A stretch of DNA of 64,000 nt from Liolophura sinensis (taxonomy: Eukaryota; Mollusca; Polyplacophora; Chitonida; Chitonidae): contig NC_088305.1 of assembly GCF_032854445.1 (NCBI RefSeq), positions 16,789,717 to 16,853,716 on the forward strand, read 5' to 3'. This document shows, piece by piece, positions 34,630 to 46,246 of the stretch. Below the pieces are notes generated by a model. It had not been told where the DNA came from. It worked only from the letters and a program-made list of their open reading frames with translations, and searched no databases. Position 1 is the stretch's first letter. Each line of letters opens with the position of its first letter. Position numbers and translations under genes: made by a program.

Positions 34630-36280
34630 TGAACTTTTACCGCGCGGATTATGTAAAATCTCACGAGCAACAACACCAACGGCACCATATGCAACCACTG
34701 CAGTTACAGTCCTCGTGAACATACAACCTAAGTGAAATTGTCTACTATACTAATGTGTCTACTACATCTAAATTCGGAAAGCCAACACCGCGAAATATCC
34801 AACCTTCTCCGCTCTGTTGTCAGTTCCTCCCACCGTCATCCGTTGACTTCAGCCGTCGCATAAACCACAAGTAACACTGGTAAAAATTTTGCCTGTATCA
34901 GCTTAGTTTCTTGCCCATCTATCACCGAAGATGGAAATCATTTTCAAGTTTACCAGTTTTTGGTGTGCCGAGATCTGGTGGATTCTTCGACATGCATATC
35001 CACAACCACAATAAAAATGAGGAATATCCATCCCCTAAATACCATCGTATCCGGGTAATCCAGTCCTCACACTCGTCCGAAGAAAGTCCGTAGACTCTAA
35101 TCATACATGACTTGGAAATGTCAGAACGTGTAGGGGCATAAAATTTCAACTGCACGCTCACTCACGTGCACGTGCTAGATTCCTATCTTCTTTTCTCGCG
35201 ACTTACCGAAGTCTTTCCTTGACGGACATGTTCATAAACTGTTTAAAAGCAATTGTTTAATTGTTTACGCACAATTGTGTGTATTTGATCTTGCGTATAA
35301 ATGTTTGCTTTGGCCTGAGAACGAATGACCGACGTCACATACTTAAATTCCTCCGCACTGCTACACGCGCTTGTGCAAGCAGAGAGAGAAGGCAAAATAT
35401 TCTCGCCAATTTGAGGTATAATTTTTGTACTTTTTTCGATCTTTATATACATAACAAGAAACCAACAAACCAAACCAGCATAAATACACGATAAACGACA
35501 ATTAGAGTAAAAAGGTCTAAGAAATCCCCAGGTCGTGGATAATACAGTTAACATTATATCACTCAGAATTAAAAAGTCTTATATCTCTGAATAATGAATA
35601 ATGGCAGGGTCACAATGAATGGCTTGTATGTTAATATTCATGCAGAGACTTGGAGAGGGGAGAGGGTGCAGCCGAAGGGAGTATAACGATTGTAGGTTTA
35701 CATGAGGGCAGTGATTTTCCTAACTCTTTTACCTGTAATAGATTTGTCAACTCCAAGCGCAAAAAATATATATCCACTAACTTTCGTGTGGTACCATGCT
35801 TTACCACTACATGCAGCTAGCATTTTATCTACAAAATATCAAAAAATCAACCTAGCATAATTCTGAGCTGTGGTTGTAGGAAAAAAGTATAATAGCATTT
35901 TGTCACCCCTTCAATTAGGTGTGTAGTAACACCCAGCAAAAAGTTTTCAGTTCTATCCAAAGCTAACAAAATAAGCATTTCAAACGTCCACAGCACACGT
36001 TGTGAGCGAGCGAAATGAAGCTTTGCAAATCGAACGCAGTTCGCCCTATGGACAACGGGTGTGTATATCTGTACAGATGTGACTTGTACCTATCTCATTT
36101 GCTTATTTCACACAGCGGAAAAAGCAAGCTTATTCTTCTTGGAGGTCAGCGGGTGTGTGGAGGCCGCCATTACTGAGGTCAAGGAGTTGAGTGAACTGAA
36201 GTAGAATGAATATCCAGGCCATCAGAAGTGACGATAAAATTGTAAACAATGACTTACGTCTGCTATAACTAAAAAAAGCA
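34630..36280. other. Unassigned, relatively repeat-poor stretch
   Basis: Open frames at 34911-35161 and 35243-35554 occur on both strands and have no recognisable domains. A doubled CACGTGCACGTG-type E-box is at about 35164-35175. I see no repeat partners elsewhere in the window, so this is one of the few low-repeat regions. Confidence 0.35.
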
Positions 36281-36601
36281 ATGTTAGGCCAAGGGCAGTG
36301 TCAAGAGAACACACTTACGCTAGGTAGATTCTACCAAAAAATAGTCAAGGTAACCCACGTCATTCGTGATTTATTTCACGCCACCGAACGCTGCTGTAAC
36401 AGAAAAACGTCAAAGCGATCCAAAGGTTTGTTCCATATGCAGATACTGACAGGAATGATAAGTTATTGGACAAGTCCATGCGCTCTGAAATTTTTTTTAG
36501 ATTCTACATTGTCCATGACCTGGTACGGTAAAGCGGAGAACCGGCCCCAGATTGTTATGATAAGAGGGTGCAACTTTCAAAATCCGTGCACAAGTCTGTA
36601 A
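36281..36601 (+). other. Unassigned open frame, 106 codons
   Basis: No domain recognised, Cys-containing, no signal peptide. It lies in a region without obvious repeats but has no splice-like or codon-level support. A chance frame cannot be excluded. Confidence 0.15.
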
Positions 36602-36609
36602 ATTTCCAA

Positions 36610-38630
36610 ATCAGAAGTATAAACCTTAGGACCCATAAAGGTTATGTGGCCTTAGAAGAGATGGTTGCTTAGTAATAACCCGTTAAAAATGTACTCTCGA
36701 TCAAAAACGCTAATTTTTCGTACAAACGAAGCATGTATCTTTAATTTATTACATGAAGATCAAAGTTAACCAGACAAATGTCTGTACTGAATCTTTCATG
36801 TATGTATTTCTACGTGCTGTCGAAGTTTGGTTCTGGTTAACGTTTGTCTTCATATGTAAAAAATAAACTTTATAATGTGATCAGTTTTGTCATATTTTAA
36901 CAAGTTTAAAATTCGTATTTCGGTCATAATGGTTAGGACATATTTCATAGTATAGTGAACTAACTAAGTTTTTATGAAGAATAGGTTGCATTTCGAGAAC
37001 GGGTTCTAATCTCTGTTGTTCTTTTTTTCTGTGGCAACAAACTTTTTGTGTGAGAAAAGATATAGGCATTCTTGCAACAAATAAGTGTTATCATGAATTA
37101 GAATGGACATTTGTTAAGTTTTGGTATTACGCAACGTGTGGCAATGATAGAAAAATCCTACGTGAATCCTGCTTGCGAGCACACGTGGCCCTCAAGCTGT
37201 CATTAACAGTAACATGTTATCCACAGCGGAAGAATAAGGCTGAAAGTTACATTTGTTGTATATTTATTTTATGGGCTGGTGCATAACTGCGTGCTCAAAA
37301 ATTTACCAGAAAGTTAAATTTGTGTTGCAGCCATTTTCACAACTCTACCATGTATAATGAGAAAAAAAAAGATAGGCCTATTTCAGCGTGTCTGGAGTGG
37401 GCTACAATGTTTCGATTTTATGATTTATACATCGCTTCAGTATAAGTTCGTAGCTTCATAAGTCGCATTCTTGCCATATGACAACAAAAGAAGAGTAAAA
37501 CAGAACCGAAAAAAAAAATAGCCGTACGAGTGTATCAGTAGCTGTCACTCACAACTATAGTCAGTTTCGCTACTTGAGGTGCACAGTTTGTTGCAATGGA
37601 GGTGATACTCCGCCTTACCATACCAGGTCCTTTGGCTATATATTTTGAGTACAGAGGGCTTATAAATTATAGATTCTCAATAACCACGAGCTTCTAAAAC
37701 TAAAACTATGTGTATAACCACAAAACACGCTATACACCCTTTGGTATGAGGTGACCTCAAGGAGTAATTATACTCCCTGAGATGCAAGTACGACAGAGAC
37801 AAAATAACCAAAGTTAGTTACAGAGCTTTTACTGGCGCTTGTGTTTCAACGTCCATCGTTCACCGGAAGCTTTGACAGTTTTGTTACTTACTTGTGAAAT
37901 TGTTTGAACGCAGACAAGGACAAATCAGTCATAACAGAAGTTTTGACAACATAGCTTGCGCTGTTACGCTTCGCCTGTACGCGACATGTAAGCTACACAC
38001 ATGTATGTGGCAGACGTTTTGGTCCAATCACTGTTCAACCTCAGGCCGTGAGGTCAATCAGTAAATGCGAACTCCAATTCCCAAAGACCAGTTTCATTTT
38101 ATGAAAATGAAGTGTATGGAAAACATGAAATGATAAACTTTGCTCTTACCTGAAGTATAAACAAGAAATAGGAAAAGCTTTCACAGTAATTACCCAGCCG
38201 ATCTGCTACATCGATCAATTAATGATACCGGCCTATGCTATGTGATTCTAGCTCGTGCCGGCTATATCGTTTGCGTTATTTATTTTCTATTTTCTTATTC
38301 TTTGGCCACTATATAGTGAATCGTCCAGAGTTGAAGAAGCAAATTATATTATACTGAGAACTTGAGAAATCGTTTTATTTATTTATTTATTTTTTTTGTT
38401 CCTTATTTCTGAAAAGGTTGCGCAACTCACAACTAACTATTCCCATTATGATGTTAAGCTTCTGTAAAACAAAAACTTGAGCCATTTTACTGTTTATATA
38501 ATGCTGTAGTTAATGTGCAATTAATGCTGTAATTTCTCTTTCTCATATCTCCAGAAGGAAGTGTGTTTTAAGAAATATTTCAAAATTATAGACACTTTGT
38601 CATACAGCAGGGGTAATTTGAAAAAGTCAA
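36610..38630. other. Unassigned spacer
   Basis: AT-rich; I found neither genes nor repeat partners apart from short A- and T-runs. Confidence 0.35.
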
Positions 38631-38634
38631 TGAA

Positions 38635-38725
38635 GTCTTTGAGAAGACCGTGTTTCACCGGTTACGTGTGACCATTTGGCATTTATCACACTGTCGTCTC
38701 TGCACTGGTTTTTCTCTGTATGCTG
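38635..38725 (+). repeat. Dispersed repeat G
   Basis: GTTTCACCGGTTACGTGTGA, CCATTTGGCATTTATCACAC and TGTCGTCTCTGCACTGGTTT match 31410-31465 and 57665-57715. Confidence 0.65.
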
Positions 38726-39039
38726 TACGAATTATATTGAGATATACCATGATCTCATAGTTTCCGGGTAAGACGGGTAGGAAAAGAGTAAACGCATAGT
38801 TAAAGGTCAGAATTCATAGCAGAGAACCGAGAAAATTCATAAAAACTGATTGCTTTCACAATGAATTTACCCCTGATACCAATTCTGAAAATGGTGAGTG
38901 CACAGGTGGAATACGTCTCCTTAATATGGATGGTTTTCACAGCGAACCCTGTTCAATAATCACAGGAACTTACTAGTTCAGGAAGTTGAAGTGGGCCTCC
39001 TCATTTGACAGTACAGAACTGGGACGGAGTTATGCGAAA

Positions 39040-39190
39040 AAAAGCCGCCAACAATTTTCAATGATGTTGGGAAGACGCAAGGTATATCCTGGGCAAACGA
39101 ATGAAATCAGTAGCCAAATCATGAACCACGCTGTTATAAAAGTTGTCGATGATAGAAGATGTATCTTAGTTGCGATTTGATTGCAGCTCT
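39040..39190 (+). repeat. Fragment of dispersed repeat A (3' portion)
   Basis: ATGTTGGGAAGACGCAAGGT, GGGCAAACGAATGAAATCAG and TAGCCAAATCATG match 23750-23820. Confidence 0.6.
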
Positions 39191-39879
39191 TCATATATCC
39201 AACGTGGTTATGTAATTCAACACGATAAATATACAGACCGTAGTCTCAGATTAGGTGGAATTGGACACAGTCGTGAAGCAGAAGGCCAGAGATTCTGGAC
39301 GCTCTGTCCATATTTACATAAAAGAGTGTTTTTATTCATTCTATAAACACTGAGGCAAATCCAGAACCAAAATCAAAGAGTACACTTGAGTGGGAGACAT
39401 CTAGTCATGCATAAGTGAAACACACTTAATATTTTTACAACGGGAAAAGAGCTCTTCCTGTTGCGTCCCAGTTCCTATAGTGTGACATGGTTGTCAATTT
39501 ACATATCTGATTTACATTCTCATCACCTTGTGTACCTATACGCATACAGACGTCTGGTTTCTGTGTAAACATGTCAGCTGCTGTTGTGGTTCGAAACAAG
39601 TAACTAAATTAAAGGTGTCCCAAAACGTGTGATTTTATATCAGGGATTGAATGATTATGGCTTAACGCTATATATCAGGGTTATGGAATTTTGATACATA
39701 AACCACGGCGTTAATAGGAATTGTGTGGGATACAGTACAACGTCTGGTATATGTTCCATAGATCAGCATGGTTTATGAAAGCATTCAGGGTGGTGCCTCA
39801 GACCGAGTTCAACTTACATGCAGGTCAAATTAGTTTTCGAGTACTTTATAAGCATCTTCCGGTCAGGGCGTATGGACTA

Positions 39880-40830
39880 TTGACATTGACTGGTGTCCCT
39901 AACTGGCCCTGGGCTACATGGTTGGTTATCCCGTGAGGATATATTACTCACGTTAACTCTGTTCGACCTTAACGATCTAAAAGGAGCTGCATCCCCACGA
40001 CCATATGAACCCGTTAACGGTCTGTGTACTCAGGCTTGGATTTGCTTAACTCAATTATCCATATTCTGAAATGTTTGATATTTGGAAGTTATAAATAGGT
40101 CTATCTTGATAGCTCATAGCGATCACTCATGCCCTGGAAACTGTTCCCAATGACTGATCCAAAATACAGCCGCTACGACCAGTCTCATTTCGACTTTTCT
40201 CCGCTAATTGTGCTTCAAGGGTTTTAAGTGATGCTCTTGTGTGCGCACACCCTGGTTAGCTTATGTGCTTAACTTCACTTCGCTTTAGAATTGCAATGAA
40301 TGACTTAGAATTGCTATTCACTTGCGGCACGAGCTGAAGGCGGATCTTTCATGGGAAGCAGACGAACGTACAATTCCCCAGGGGTTATCTTTAGACAATA
40401 AAACAGGGAAAGGTAAAATCCAGGAAAGAGCCTTGATTTGATAATAGTCTCTTCATTAATTTTCATGTTTGTGATAATTTCTTGGACATTTAACAAAGAT
40501 TTCAAATTAAGTTTTATTGGAAAAGAGCACAGATAAATCTCTTTTAAACCGTTCACTGTTCGGTTTGACTAGCCCGCAATACAAACTCTACAGTCAGCCG
40601 TATTTCGATTCGTCTCGTCTCGGCTAATTGAGATCGAGGGGGCTGGAGTCGTGCTCTTGTGTGTGCTCACCCTGATTAGTTTATGTGTTTAACTTCATTT
40701 CACTTCAGATAAATGATTTTACTAGCGGCACAAGATGAGGAAAGAAGTTTTACGGGAAGCAGACGAACGTACAATTTAACAGGAATGAAACCCCCTGATA
40801 GGAGGAAAGGGAAAGATATATTTTCGAAAT
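39880..40830 (-). repeat. Dispersed repeat A, inverted, with a local tandem duplication
   Basis: 39885-39955 is the reverse complement of the 18150-18220 / 24660-24740 block (GGGCTACATGGTTGGTTATC, then TATATTACTCACG). The neighbouring segment appears twice in tandem, 40185-40440 and 40590-40830. Both end in GGGAAGCAGACGAACGTACA. That corresponds to reversed 8090-8260, 17800-17950 and 24270-24440. Confidence 0.65.
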
Positions 40831-40894
40831 TAAACTAAATATGAGGACTCGGTATCTGCGTTTTATGTACGGCTTTGTCATCAGTTATGATAAT

Positions 40895-41103
40895 TACAGT
40901 GGACATTCGACTAACAAAACTCCACTCATAGTCTGTAAATACGCTTGCGGTGAACATCTAACTAACAAAACTCCACTCATAATCTGTAAATACGCTTGCC
41001 ATCGACATTTGACTGACAAAACTCCACTCATAGTCTGTAAATACGCTTGCAGTGGACAACTGACTAACAAAACTCCGCCCACAGTCGGTAAACACGCCGG
41101 AAC
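40895..41103 (+). repeat. 51-bp minisatellite (4 units) derived from repeat A
   Basis: Unit GACTAACAAAACTCCACTCA followed by TAGTCTGTAAATACGCTTGC and a variable spacer. Its reverse complement (GAGTTTTGT.AGT.AAATGTCCAC) resembles 17672-17700 in repeat A (GGAATTTTGTTAATTAAATG, TCCAC). The array adjoins an inverted repeat A segment, so it probably arose by local amplification. The open frame through it is a by-product of a period divisible by three. Confidence 0.85.
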
Positions 41104-41109
41104 TCATTC

Positions 41110-41860
41110 CACTATAAGTCGACTGGTTAACCAACTCACAGTTTCCGTTCCATAGGTTTCGTTGTTTCGTTCCACGAGTGTAAAGACACTCTGACCAGAC
41201 ACTAATGTCCTGCTGTTATTTGTCTGCTCCCTCAGGTCATGGTTAGTTAATGTTTTCTTTGCAGTATGGAATTAGAGAAAAACTATTTATATTACTTAAC
41301 ATAAAATGAATCGTTTAATAGACGCATTAAACATGATGTGACAAGAAACTCCTTAATATGAGTATCGGGACAGGCTCTTATGTACACGACCTTAACGTCA
41401 TAATGACGAACATTAAAATTATTAGCACTGCTCAAACGGTTCATCACAACATATGACTGAATTATCAATGTCATAGATATTGCTTCTGTCGACGATTCAC
41501 TATTTCTAAGCCGTGCGTAAGCCTAATCGCTTCTAAAGTGCAAGCACTTCATAAAAACTCGCCCTTGGTTACCTTCAAATTGAAGACAATGGCATCGCAG
41601 CACCTGAAAGACTAATTTGGTGTTATAAGGTTTAGACAGCGCGTCAACATCGCAAAGGCACCGTTTATACATAACACATATATTCATCTCATTCTGTAAG
41701 ACAGACAATTAAAGCAAAATTAAATTGAAAAATACTTCGTACATTTCAACAGCCAATATTTGCCAAATTTCAAAGGAATTGTCCATATTTTATGGAAAAT
41801 AAAATAAGGCTGATGATGACTTACAAGTCTTTCAGACTCCATTTCTCAAGTCTTAATAAA
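41110..41860. other. Unassigned spacer
   Basis: Nothing recognised; open frames are short. Confidence 0.35.
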
Positions 41861-41879
41861 ATCTGAAAAGTCATTACAT

Positions 41880-44160
41880 TGACAAAATATCATAAACCAC
41901 GGAAAAGCTGTATTAATACTTTGTATGTCAAAACAGACAATCGCTCCAAAGTATATCACTCTTTATCGCAGGCAATACATTGAATGCTCTTTGACAGAAA
42001 CAAAAATAGACACATTAATATGTCACATCGGTAGATAGAGTGAATGAAGCGAAATATCTGAACGGGATAACGTTCGCCTGACGCAGTTTTCTTCAAGAAT
42101 TCCTATTCCTGGCTCTCAGTATTGCGAAGGCTGTAAAAGGTATATGGTTTTGTCTTAAAATCGTTAACGAAGGGTGCTAATTAAGTGACAGTCTTCAAAT
42201 ATCCTTTGTGGAAGAATATTTTAAATCGACAAGTCATAATTCAATTAAAACTTTTCCCTCTCACCCTAATGCTGGCCGTCATCGTATTAGTGAAATATTC
42301 TTGAGTAGGGCGTAAACACCAATTAAAATAAAAGAAAATCAATAAAATCTTCAACAGAGCGATTAGTGGGATAGAAAGCACCCAGAAAGCATCGTAAGTT
42401 GTTTCTCTCTCAGAGCTCCTTCTCACTCAGCTCTGTATCTGTGTCTATCGTGACAGCTCTACGCGACGTTTGCGATTTCTACGCGTCAGTGGGTGTAAAG
42501 AGTTGGAAGATTAGACATTGCTTGACAATGTGACAGTGAGTGTTACGCTCAGTTGCTTGTTTTTATAACAGGCTCTGGCAACGGCTAACTTTCAAGTTTT
42601 ATGAAGTTATTCAAGGAATGCAATTAACAATTGTTACAATTTATATTCGGCAGCAGAATGCTTCAGAGGTGATATAACAAAACCAAATGCGCTGATTCTG
42701 GCGTGGACACGTTTCTGGGGTCGTTGGTTTAAGACTGTCTGTTAAAGACAGCAACTCTCTCTACCAGACCGCAACTGATTTTAACCAAACTGAAAAGCTA
42801 TACATGACGTCGGCAGACAGGTTCATTTCCGCAGTTTTGAGTTGCAGTAATTGCTCAAGTAAAACCGGCTACTGTTTTCAGCGAAAGAATGAATGTATGA
42901 ATAACTGTTGTGTAGCTCAACCGTGTAGAAAAATAGTGAAAATACAAGGATTTATCAATTAGTTTGGCATTTCATCTGTCTATGAAAAGAAGGAATGAAT
43001 AAATGAATCAATGAATGAATGTAGTGTAATTCAATCGAACAAAGGTGAGGACATTTTTCAAAAAAATATCAAGAAAATAGCCATGTTTACCTTTGCTTGT
43101 AGTTGTTCGCTGTCCCACTCGCATAGTAGGTTTTACTCCGGGAAACATTTGTAATGATCTGTTTTTGTCAAAATATAGTTTTTTCATAGTATATACAACA
43201 GGCATATGTATATTAATGGAATATGTTAAATATGACAGCACAGTTAACCTCTGGGATACAGTAAAAAAACATGTTGTTAGCGTCCATATTGTTCGCCCCT
43301 AGTGGAAGACACGGGATTCTTTTTTGAGTACACTTTGATAGATACTATGTCATTGAACGTAGCTTATTACATCCCTTACATTAAAAACTTACAATCAATT
43401 TGAATAGCATTGATTACAAGGGAGCCAGAAATAAATAATGGCCATATTTGCCAGTAAAAAGAGAAAACGTCCACTGATTATCCTTTACATGCCAGAAGCT
43501 TTGAATTTTTATGGGTTCTTTTTTCTCAAAAAGCGGGGACTGGTATATCGATTTCGTATCCAGAGATGTTTGGTTATGAAGCGTGGTGAAACGCCTCTAG
43601 ACCTCTATATTAGGGACATGCCCATATCCTACTCATTTCAAAGGCATTCATTCAGCAACGTTTGTGCCTTAGACAAAATGCCCTTTACAAATTAGATAAG
43701 TAAGTAGAAATTTATAAACTTGATAAAAACAGGGCTTGGTGGGGAGAAAGAGTTTTGGAAAGACAGCTTTAGATGTAATCACGCCCGAGTGCTTTCTTTG
43801 CATTATGTATATTGTCCCAGTGAGATAATACGTTCTTAATACACCTATGGGCCTTAGATCGTCAATCGATTAGTTCAGTGCGGAGCACAACTTGCTGGCG
43901 ATGTATTTTCTACATTGATTAAGTTTCCCTTGATGTGCACTACTTAACGGTTACTCAAAGGCGTTTGTTAATTCCACAGCGTGTGAGAACATTCAGTGAC
44001 TCAAACAGTCAATAATTCCTTCAACAAATAACTCATGTCGTCAATAGAAGATTTTATCCCGCCGTATTCTATTCCCTATAAAGCTCAAAGGCGGTTTTGA
44101 TACATTATTGGCCATACACTTTCCTGCTTAAATAGATTCTCCTCACAGTTGGGGGTTTTC
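41880..44160 (+). repeat. Dispersed repeat A/B segment, unit 1 of a second duplication
   Basis: 41920-42540 matches 22890-23370 and 28660-29160 (ACAATCGCTC, AAGGTATATGGTTTTGT, GTTTTCTTCAAGAATTCCTA). It continues collinear with 46420-47990: 42780-42870 with 46995-47090 (CTTCATTTCCG, AGTAATTGC) and 43690-43880 with 47745-47930 (AAGTAAGTAGAAAT). It carries a SINE at 42252-42335 that the other copies lack at this position. Confidence 0.65.
42252..42335 (+). mobile_element. 5'-truncated SINE family A
   Basis: CTCACCCTAATGCTGGCCGT, GTGAAATATTCTTGAGTAGG, GCGTAAACACCAATTAAAAT. It splits repeat A between the CATAATTCAATTAAAA end and CTTCAACAGAGCGATTAG. Approximate target-site duplicates (TCAATTAAAACTT / TCAATAAAATCTT) flank it. 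Confidence 0.8.
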
Positions 44161-44164
44161 TACA

Positions 44165-44395
44165 AACAGTAGTCTCACAGTCACGCTATTCTGACTGTGA
44201 CAAATACATTATTCCCAGTGACAGCCCCATATTATTTCCAGCATCACAATCCCTCTCTTTACCAGTGCTACAGTCCTACATTATTATAGATGCGAAAACC
44301 TCAAATTATTGCAGGCACATATTCTTACATGTTGCCAGTCAAACTTTTAACATTGCTGATAACCCCATGTGATTGCAAGTGTAACTGCAACACCT
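44165..44395 (+). repeat. Degenerate repeat of about 25-30 bp
   Basis: Repeated ACAGTC.CACATTATT.CCAGT-like units, the same degenerate series as at 34085-34225 and 48285-48450. Confidence 0.55.
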
Positions 44396-44407
44396 AAATG
44401 CCTATCA

Positions 44408-45582
44408 CAGAGTGGTGAGTGTGACGTTTCCGTGTCACTGAGTGTGTCAGTGTGACGTTCCCAAGTTCCCGTGTTTGTCAGTGGGACATTCCCATGTCAC
44501 CGGGGGTGTCAGTGTGACGTTTCCATGTCAGCGAGGGTGCCAATGTGACGTTCCCATATCACCGTGCGTGCCAATATGACATTCCCATGTCTCCGTGTGT
44601 GTCAGTTTTACGTTCCCATGTCCCCGTGTGTGTCAGTGTGACGTTCCCATGTCACCGGGGGTGTCAGTGTGACGTTTCCATGTCACCGGGGGTGCCAATG
44701 TGACATTCCCATGTCCTTGTGTGTGTCAGTTTTACTTTCCCATGTCCCCGTGTGTGTCAGTGTGACGTTCCTATGTCCCCGTGTGTGTCAATGTGACATT
44801 CCCATGTCCCCGTGTGTGCCAGTTCGACGTCCCCATGTCATTGAGTGTGTCAGTGTGGCGTTCCCATGTTCCCGTGTGTGTCAGTGTGACGTTTCCATGT
44901 CACCGTGCGTGCCAATGTGACATTCCCATGTCTCCGTGTGTGTCAGTTTTACGTTCCCATGTCCCCGTGTGTGTCAGTGTGACGTTCCCATGTCACCGGG
45001 GGTGTCAGTGTGACGTTTCCATGTCAGCGAGGGTGCCAATGTGACGTTCCCATATCACCGTGCGTGCCAATATGACATTCCCATGTCTCCGTGTGTGTCA
45101 GTTTTACGTTCCCATGTCCCCGTGTGTGTCAGTGTGACGTTCCCATGTCACCGGGGGTGTCAGTGTGACGTTTCCATGTCAGCGAGGGTGCCAATGTGAC
45201 GTTCCCATATCACCGTGCGTGCCAATATGACATTCCCATGTCTCCGTGTGTGTCAGTTTTACGTTCCCATGTCCCCGTGTGTGTCAGTGTGACGTTCCCA
45301 TGTCACCGGGGGTGTCAGTGTGACGTTTCCATGTCACCGGGGGTGCCAATGTGACATTCCCATGTCCTTGTGTGTGTCAGTTTTACTTTCCCATGTCCCC
45401 GTGTGTGTCAGTGTGACATTTCCATGTCACCAGGGGCGCCAATGTGACGTTCCCATGTCACCGTGCGTGCCAATGTGACATTTTCATGTCTCCGTGTGTG
45501 TCAGTTTTACGTTCCCATGTCACCGTGTGTGTCAGTGTGACGTTTCCATGTCACCGGGGGTGCCAATGTGACGCCAATGTGA
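44408..45582 (+). repeat. 31-bp minisatellite with 155-bp higher-order period (about 38 units)
   Basis: Unit TGACGTTCCCATGTCCCCGT, then GTGTGTCAGTG (31 bp), with fixed variants (GTCACCGGGGGTG, GTCAGCGAGGGTG, GTCTCCGTGTGTG). The variant order repeats every five units: GTCACCGGGGGTGTCAGTGT followed by the GTCAGCGAGG variant recurs at about 44993 and 45148. The block from about 44650 recurs at about 45297. Frames through it (VSVTFPCHR-type on plus) have a 93-bp period and are artefacts. GC-rich compared with its surroundings. Confidence 0.95.
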
Positions 45583-45593
45583 TAATCACTGGC

Positions 45594-45843
45594 TCGGAGC
45601 GTCCGTGACTGAGGGGGTAGCACGTCAGCGCCGCGCAGTGACTCAGGAGCGGTCGCTGTGAGATCAAGTCCAGCCCATGCTGGCTTCCTCCCCGGCCGTA
45701 CGTCGGAAGGCCTGACATCAGCTTGGGGATGGTCGTGGGTTTCCCCGGGCTCTGCTCGATTTCCTCCCACCACAATGCTGGCAGCCGACGTATAAGTGAA
45801 ATATTCTTGAGTACGGCGTAAAACACCAATCAAATAAGTAAAA
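45594..45843 (+). mobile_element. SINE family A, plus strand, at the edge of the 31-bp array
   Basis: Diverged head (GTCCGTGACTGAGGGGGTAG), box B as GAGATCAAGTCC, GGCTTCCTCCCCGGCCGTAC, GGTCGTGGGTTTCCCC, CCTCCCACCACAATGCTGGC and the AATATTCTTGAGTACGGCGT end with a short tail. It sits immediately after the last minisatellite unit. Confidence 0.92.
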
Positions 45844-45903
45844 AGGACAAATTTGAAGTCAATGACAGTGTAGCGCCTGTAAAGGTTATCTGATGTTAAG
45901 GTA

Positions 45904-46246
45904 CGGAGTGAGTGAGTGACGGCTTGAGGTTTAACGTCGAACTTAACCATTTTGCAGTCATATGACGACGAAGTCCTTGGAGTGCATGTGGTGTGTCTCC
46001 TAGTTGAAAGACGCATTTCCACAAATCCTTTATCTAGTGTAGCTTCACTGAGACCACTCACCGAAGGCAAGTAAGTGGCCTGCCGAGCCATTATACTGAT
46101 ACCAGGCGTTGCACTTCATGCTGAACGCCAAGCGAAGACGTTACAACTTCCTCTTTTAAGGTCTCAGGGGTGATCCGACCTATAATTGACCCTAGATCTA
46201 CCTCCCCCGATGCGGACTCTCTACCAACTGAGCTGTAGGTCTTAAA
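45904..46246 (-). mobile_element. SINE family B (tRNA-derived), full length, minus strand
   Basis: Read on minus, it starts with a tRNA-like head: box A CAGCTCAGTTGG (46235-46224) and box B GGTCGGATCACC (46180-46169). A conserved body follows (AGAGGAAGTTGTAACGTCTT, AGGATTTGTGGAAATGCG, ACTTCGTCGTCATATGACTG), then GACGTTAAACCTCAAGCC and a TCACTCACTC tail. The head spacing is about that of a tRNA. It is unrelated in body and tail to family A. A 3' fragment of the same family is at 1665-1725. Confidence 0.85.

Noticed and set aside
34922-35161. 79-codon minus-strand frame as an exon
   Set aside because: It opens with GTG and not ATG, has no recognisable domain, and an overlapping plus-strand frame is equally open.
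44669-45044. Cys/Val/Pro-rich frames resembling a secreted Cys-rich protein
   Set aside because: The 31-residue period is three times the 31-bp satellite unit; all three frames look alike, so it is a satellite artefact.
45507-46091. 194-codon minus-strand frame
   Set aside because: It runs through SINE B, then SINE A, then the 31-bp minisatellite; the frame is a chance fusion of three repeats.
46165-46246. Functional tRNA gene on minus
   Set aside because: Box A and box B are present, but the sequence continues into a SINE body, the acceptor stem does not pair convincingly, and there is no terminator after a tRNA-length unit.
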